Below, in pieces: positions 60,828 to 64,000 of a DNA stretch of 64,000 nt. The stretch's first letter is position 1; every line of letters starts with the position of its first letter. The stretch is from JAOPZW01 sp963851295 (GTDB lineage: Bacteria; Actinomycetota; Thermoleophilia; Solirubrobacterales; Solirubrobacteraceae). Below the pieces are notes generated by a model. It ran no database searches. It saw nothing but the letters and a program-made list of their open reading frames with translations, and was not told the origin of the DNA. The stretch is taken from the NCBI GenBank assembly GCA_963851295.1, contig CAWKOS010000009.1:310001-374000 (forward strand), in the 5' to 3' direction. A program made the translations under genes and the position numbers.

Positions 60828-60849
60828 GAGGCCGCCTTCGGGCGGCCTC
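60828..60849 (+). terminator. terminator after attR (original tRNA-Ala terminator)
   Basis: Nine perfect pairs (60828-60836, 60841-60849) around a TTCG tetraloop, then TTTC. It fits the original end of the tRNA transcript before insertion. Confidence 0.8.
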
Positions 60850-61055
60850 TTTCGTGCTCATCGACCGCCAGCGGGCACGCGCCACCTTCGCCCGCCGGGG
60901 CCGCACGCGAATCCTCGATGGTGACGGGAATCCGCAGCCGCGCGCCACAGCGGCCCCTGTCCCTTCGGCTAGGAACCGGTGCGTGGAACTGCGCTATGCA
61001 TGTCCGCGACCGCGCGCTGGATCGGTCTCGCTGCGGTCGCTCCGGCATCCGGAGC

Positions 61056-61092
61056 GGGGGCCCGGTTGCTCGAACAGATCGGCCGGGCCCCC
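61056..61092 (-). terminator. hairpin downstream of rsfS
   Basis: Ten-bp GC arms (61056-61065, 61083-61092) with a 17-nt loop, 28 bases after the rsfS stop; no T-run. Between 60850 and 61055 I see no gene. Confidence 0.55.
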
Positions 61093-61119
61093 CGGACGCC
61101 GCCGCCGCGGCGTGCCCGC

Positions 61120-61515
61120 TCAGCTCGCCGCCGACGACGCCGGCAGCTCCGCCAGCAGGGTCTGGGGATCGAAGTCGCGCCGGGGCACGTCGCCCCACAG
61201 GGACTCGAGCCGATAGAAGTCGCGCGTGTCCGGGGTGAAGATGTGGACCACGACGTCGAGGTAGTCCATGAGGACCCAGCGGGCCTCCGAGACGCCCTCG
61301 ACCCGCCGCGGTAGCAGGCCGTGCTCCTTCTTCAGACCCTGGTGGATGGCGTCGTGGATCGCCTTGGTCTGGCGGTCCGTGTTGCCGGAGCAGATCACGA
61401 AGAAGTCGGTGTATCCGGCCACCTCGCGAAGGTCGAGGGCGACGATGTCGATCGCCTTCTTGTCCGCCGCGTGCGCGGCGATGGTGGTCGCGAGCCGCTC
61501 GGGGCTCAGGCTCAT
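61120..61515 (-). CDS. rsfS: ribosome silencing factor RsfS
   Basis: A 131-residue protein that blocks 30S-50S joining under starvation by binding L14. AIDIVALDLREVAGYTDFFVICSG, NTDRQTKAIHDAI, and WVLMDYLDVVVHIFTPDTRDFYRLESLWGD are classic. ATG at 61515 overlaps the nadD stop. Confidence 0.95.
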   Translation of the reverse strand: MSLSPERLATTIAAHAADKKAIDIVALDLREVAGYTDFFVICSGNTDRQTKAIHDAIHQGLKKEHGLLPRRVEGVSEARWVLMDYLDVVVHIFTPDTRDFYRLESLWGDVPRRDFDPQTLLAELPASSAAS

Positions 61516-62132
61516 GCGGCAGGCCTCCCCGCTGCTGTTCGGTACAAGCTGTGCTCGGCGATCGCATCGGCCACGGCATCCGGGACGAGGTACCGGATCG
61601 GCCGCCCCTCCGCGACGCGCCTGCGGATGGCCGAGGAGGAGATGTCGATCCTCGGCATGTCGAAGAACGCGACGCGATCGCCCGGGTGCAGAGGCTCCAG
61701 ACGACGGATCACGTCCTCGCGGCGGACGCCCTCGCGCTCGGCGACGGCGAGCCGCGCAAGGCCCAGAAGGGCCTCGGGCTCACGCCACGCCGGGAGGCTC
61801 TGGGCCATGTCGCCTCCGACGATGAAGGTCAGGTCGTGCTCCGGTTCGAGCTCATGTAGCTCCCTCAGGGTATCGACCGTGTAGGACGCGCCACCACGGT
61901 CGACCTCGAGCGTCGATACGCCCAGGCGCTCGTCGCCGGCCACGGCGAGCCGGCAGAGCTCGATGCGCGCGTCGCCGCCCGGGTCCTCGCGCGCCTCCTT
62001 GTGCGGCGGCACGGCCACCGGCATGAACAGGACGTGGTCGAGGTCGAGCTGGTCGAGCGCCTCCTGCGCCATGACGAGGTGACCCATGTGCGGCGGATTG
62101 AACGTCCCGCCGAGGATGCCGATGTGACCCAT
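61512..62132 (-). CDS. nadD: nicotinate-nucleotide adenylyltransferase
   Basis: A 206-residue NAD-synthesis enzyme. GILGGTFNPPHMGHLVMAQEA carries the nucleotidyl-transfer HxGH motif; FIVGGDMAQSLPAWREPEAL and DISSSAIRRRVAEGRPIRYLVP (SSSxIR) complete the site. Order proA-nadD-rsfS is common. Confidence 0.95.
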   Translation of the reverse strand: MGHIGILGGTFNPPHMGHLVMAQEALDQLDLDHVLFMPVAVPPHKEAREDPGGDARIELCRLAVAGDERLGVSTLEVDRGGASYTVDTLRELHELEPEHDLTFIVGGDMAQSLPAWREPEALLGLARLAVAEREGVRREDVIRRLEPLHPGDRVAFFDMPRIDISSSAIRRRVAEGRPIRYLVPDAVADAIAEHSLYRTAAGRPAA

Positions 62133-62172
62133 GCGTGAAGCGCAGGTGAAGCCCGCGCGGCGAGGAGCGCCC

Positions 62173-63474
62173 TCAGCCCCTCACGTGGCCGTCGCCCACG
62201 ACGACGTATTTGAAGGTGCACAGCTCGCGCAGGCCGATCGGGCCGCGCGCGTGCAGCTTCTGCGTCGAGTTGCCGATCTCCGCGCCCATGCCGAACTGGC
62301 CGCCGTCGGTGAAGCGCGTCGAGGCGTTGATGTAGACGCACGCCGCGTCGACCCCGCGCTCGAACGCGCGCGCTGCGGCTGCGTCGGAGGTGACGATGGC
62401 CTCCGAGTGGCCGGAGCCGTGGGCGTTGACGTGCGCGATCGCCTCGTCCACGGAGTCGACGACGCCGACGGCGAGGATCAGCGCCAGGAATTCGGTGTCC
62501 CAGTCCTCCTCGGTGGCGTCGGTCAGCGTCCCCGCGAGGGCCTGGCCGGCGAGCGCGTGCGCGCGCCCGTCGACGCGCAGCTCGACCCCGGCCTCGCGGA
62601 GCGCGCCGAGCACGCGCGGCAGAAAGGCCGGCGCCGCGGCGGCGTGCACGAGCAGCGTCTCGGCGGCGTTGCAGACGCCGGGGCGCTGCGTCTTGGCGTT
62701 GACGACGATCCGCTCGGCGGCGTCGAGGTCGGCGCGCGCATCGACGTAGACGTGGCAGTTGCCCGAGGCGGCGTAGATCACCGGGACCGTCGCCACGCCC
62801 TTGAGCGCCGCCTTCAGCCCCTCGCCCCCGCGCGGGACGATGAGGTCGACGACGCCCTCCTGCGTGGCGAGCTCGGCGAGCTCCTCGCGCCCGCCGCCCG
62901 CGACGAGCACGACGGCGCCCTCGGGCACCCCGGCCTGCACCGCCGCGTCGGCGGCGATCGAGGCCAGCACCGCGTTGGAGTGCGCCGCCGACGACGACCC
63001 GCGCAGCACGATCGCGTTGCCCGACTTCAGGCACAGCGCCGCCGCGTCGATCGTGACGTTCGGCCGCGCCTCGTAGACGACGGCGACGACCCCCAGCGGC
63101 ACGCGCACCTTGCGCACGTCCAGCCCGTTGGGCAGCCGGTGGCCGTCGATGACCTCGCCGACCGGGTCCGGGAGCGCCGCGATCGCGCGCACGCCGTCGG
63201 CCATCCCGCGCACACGCGCGGCGTCGAGGGCGAGGCGGTCGAGCAGCGCCGCGTCGAGCCCCGCCTCGCGCCCGGCCTCCATGTCGCGCGCGTTGGCCTC
63301 GAGGATCTCCGGCGTCCGCGCCTCGAGCGCGTCGGCGACCGCGTGCAGGGCGGCGTCCTTGACGCCGGTCGGCAGCGCGGCCAGCGCCCGCGAGGCGTCG
63401 CGCGCGGCGAGGCACAGCTCGGCGACGGAGCGGGCGGGCGCCCTGGCAGCGACCGGTGCGGCGGTGGTGGCCAT
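62173..63474 (-). CDS. proA: gamma-glutamyl phosphate reductase
   Basis: A 433-residue aldehyde-dehydrogenase-fold enzyme for proline synthesis. VPLGVVAVVYEARPNVTIDAAALCLKSGNA, PRGGEGL, the catalytic Cys in KTQRPGVCNAAETLL and NASTRFTDGGQFGMGAEIGNSTQKLHARGP are diagnostic. ATG at 63474. It is followed by nadD after 40 bp. Confidence 0.96.
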   Translation of the reverse strand: MATTAAPVAARAPARSVAELCLAARDASRALAALPTGVKDAALHAVADALEARTPEILEANARDMEAGREAGLDAALLDRLALDAARVRGMADGVRAIAALPDPVGEVIDGHRLPNGLDVRKVRVPLGVVAVVYEARPNVTIDAAALCLKSGNAIVLRGSSSAAHSNAVLASIAADAAVQAGVPEGAVVLVAGGGREELAELATQEGVVDLIVPRGGEGLKAALKGVATVPVIYAASGNCHVYVDARADLDAAERIVVNAKTQRPGVCNAAETLLVHAAAAPAFLPRVLGALREAGVELRVDGRAHALAGQALAGTLTDATEEDWDTEFLALILAVGVVDSVDEAIAHVNAHGSGHSEAIVTSDAAAARAFERGVDAACVYINASTRFTDGGQFGMGAEIGNSTQKLHARGPIGLRELCTFKYVVVGDGHVRG

Positions 63475-63526
63475 CGACCTATTACACCAAGCCGAGCCGA
63501 ACGCGATCGAGCGCCGACCTCCGGGG

Positions 63527-63625
63527 CTATCTCGTCGGCGTGGCCTCGCCGCCGCCATTCTCCGGAATTCCGAAGTCCGGAGGAGGGCTGCTGGGCATCG
63601 GGTTCGGGCGCGGCCGCTTGCTCAT
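63527..63625 (-). CDS. 32-residue Pro-rich small ORF
   Basis: MSKRPRPNPMPSSPPPDFG and a Gly-rich tail. It lies between the membrane protein gene and proA, starting 13 bases after the former's stop. No family known; may be a genuine small protein or chance. Confidence 0.35.
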   Translation of the reverse strand: MSKRPRPNPMPSSPPPDFGIPENGGGEATPTR

Positions 63626-63637
63626 CGGGCTTCGAGT

Positions 63638-64000
63638 CTACGCCGTCAGCGACAGGGTCCAGAGGATCACCTCGACGCCGAGCGCGACCGCCGAAGCCAC
63701 GTACCACTTCGCGAGCCGGTCGAGCTCAGCGACGTTCTTGCCCCTGATCCGCTCGAGCCAGCCGACCGTGGCCTCGTAGGCCTCGTCGACCTCCCGGACG
63801 ACGCGAAGCAGCGCGGTGCCGCGAAACTCGGTCGTGAGCTCATGAGGGAGGAGGGTGTAGACCGCCGTCCCCACGCTCACGCGATAGGCAACGAGCGCGA
63901 GGACCGCCGTGGTGTTGACGGAGCCCTGAGTGACGCCGAGGAACGACCCGGCGATCGACGCAGCGGCCAGGAGGGTCCCGGCCCGGTTCTTGAGATCGCC
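63638..64000 (-). CDS. membrane protein, partial at window end
   Basis: The frame is open to the window edge (121 residues seen). NRAGTLLAAASIAGSFLG and a second hydrophobic region before YTLLPHEL form one pair of segments; a C-terminal helix WYVASAVALGVEVILWTLSL is the last. A coil-like region with EVDEAYEATVGWLERIRGKNVAELDR lies between. This layout resembles small two- to four-helix membrane proteins with a KxG-type first helix. Function unknown; the N-terminus is outside the window. Confidence 0.65.
   Translation of the reverse strand, partial: GDLKNRAGTLLAAASIAGSFLGVTQGSVNTTAVLALVAYRVSVGTAVYTLLPHELTTEFRGTALLRVVREVDEAYEATVGWLERIRGKNVAELDRLAKWYVASAVALGVEVILWTLSLTA

Overview
The window is very GC-rich DNA, with genes packed head to tail and joined by ATGA/GTGA overlaps. 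Gene content (leucine ABC importer, unfused trp genes, a hrcA-dnaJ-prmA-yqeY-phoH-ybeY-era block, comEA/comEC, bacterial-type leuS, rpsT, nadD-rsfS-proA) and codon use suggest an actinobacterium. The closest match in style is Thermoleophilia/Solirubrobacterales; this is an inference from gene content, since no marker comparison could be run. Apart from one tRNA-Ala there are no rRNA or tRNA genes, and no CRISPR array, insertion sequence or intact recombinase was found.

Layout. 1-4.4 kb: start of polA (minus strand, runs off the edge), then a malic enzyme with an ACT domain, a TIGR01777 epimerase and a class-III aminotransferase. 4.4-10.4 kb: a branched-chain amino acid importer operon (livK-H-M-G-F on the minus strand) with a small membrane protein and an FCD-domain protein that lacks its DNA-binding half. 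10.4-21.1 kb: a minus-strand string of PAS-GGDEF-EAL, hisIE, trpE-G-D-C, an HtrA protease, trpF-B-A and a 54-residue membrane protein. 21.1-24 kb: isoprenoid genes and an ArsA-like ATPase. 24-33 kb: housekeeping block from peptidase E and era up to hrcA and a pair of MaoC-type dehydratases. 33-38 kb: a divergent EamA transporter/MocR regulator pair, an SDR, a fructosamine-kinase-like protein, a low-molecular-weight phosphatase and OsmC. 38-51 kb: lepA, a GAF-GGDEF cyclase, murJ, rpsT, a cupin protein, holA, comEC (frameshifted), comEA, a LOG-like protein and leuS.

51.1-60.8 kb is a genomic island. It begins at an intact tRNA-Ala(GGC) and ends at an exact 49-bp copy of that tRNA's 3' part. Coding is poorer here, with several broken genes. 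The intact part looks like a reactive-sulfur or thiol-stress module: an ArsR regulator with a Cys-x3-Cys pair, a DUF2892 membrane protein, an MMPL transporter and a rhodanese in one operon, plus a second rhodanese, an OsmC-like protein and a TetR regulator. No integrase remains. After the island the core genome resumes with rsfS, nadD and proA, and the window ends inside a membrane protein gene.

The most unexpected observation is that three genes (comEC, the island MMPL transporter and the island P1-family peptidase) are each broken by one extra A in the same local sequence, gcgagAAtc on the plus strand. Removing that base restores a family-typical protein in each case. This points to a shared cause, either a systematic sequencing artefact (perhaps at a modified GATC-like site) or a local mutational or recoding mechanism.
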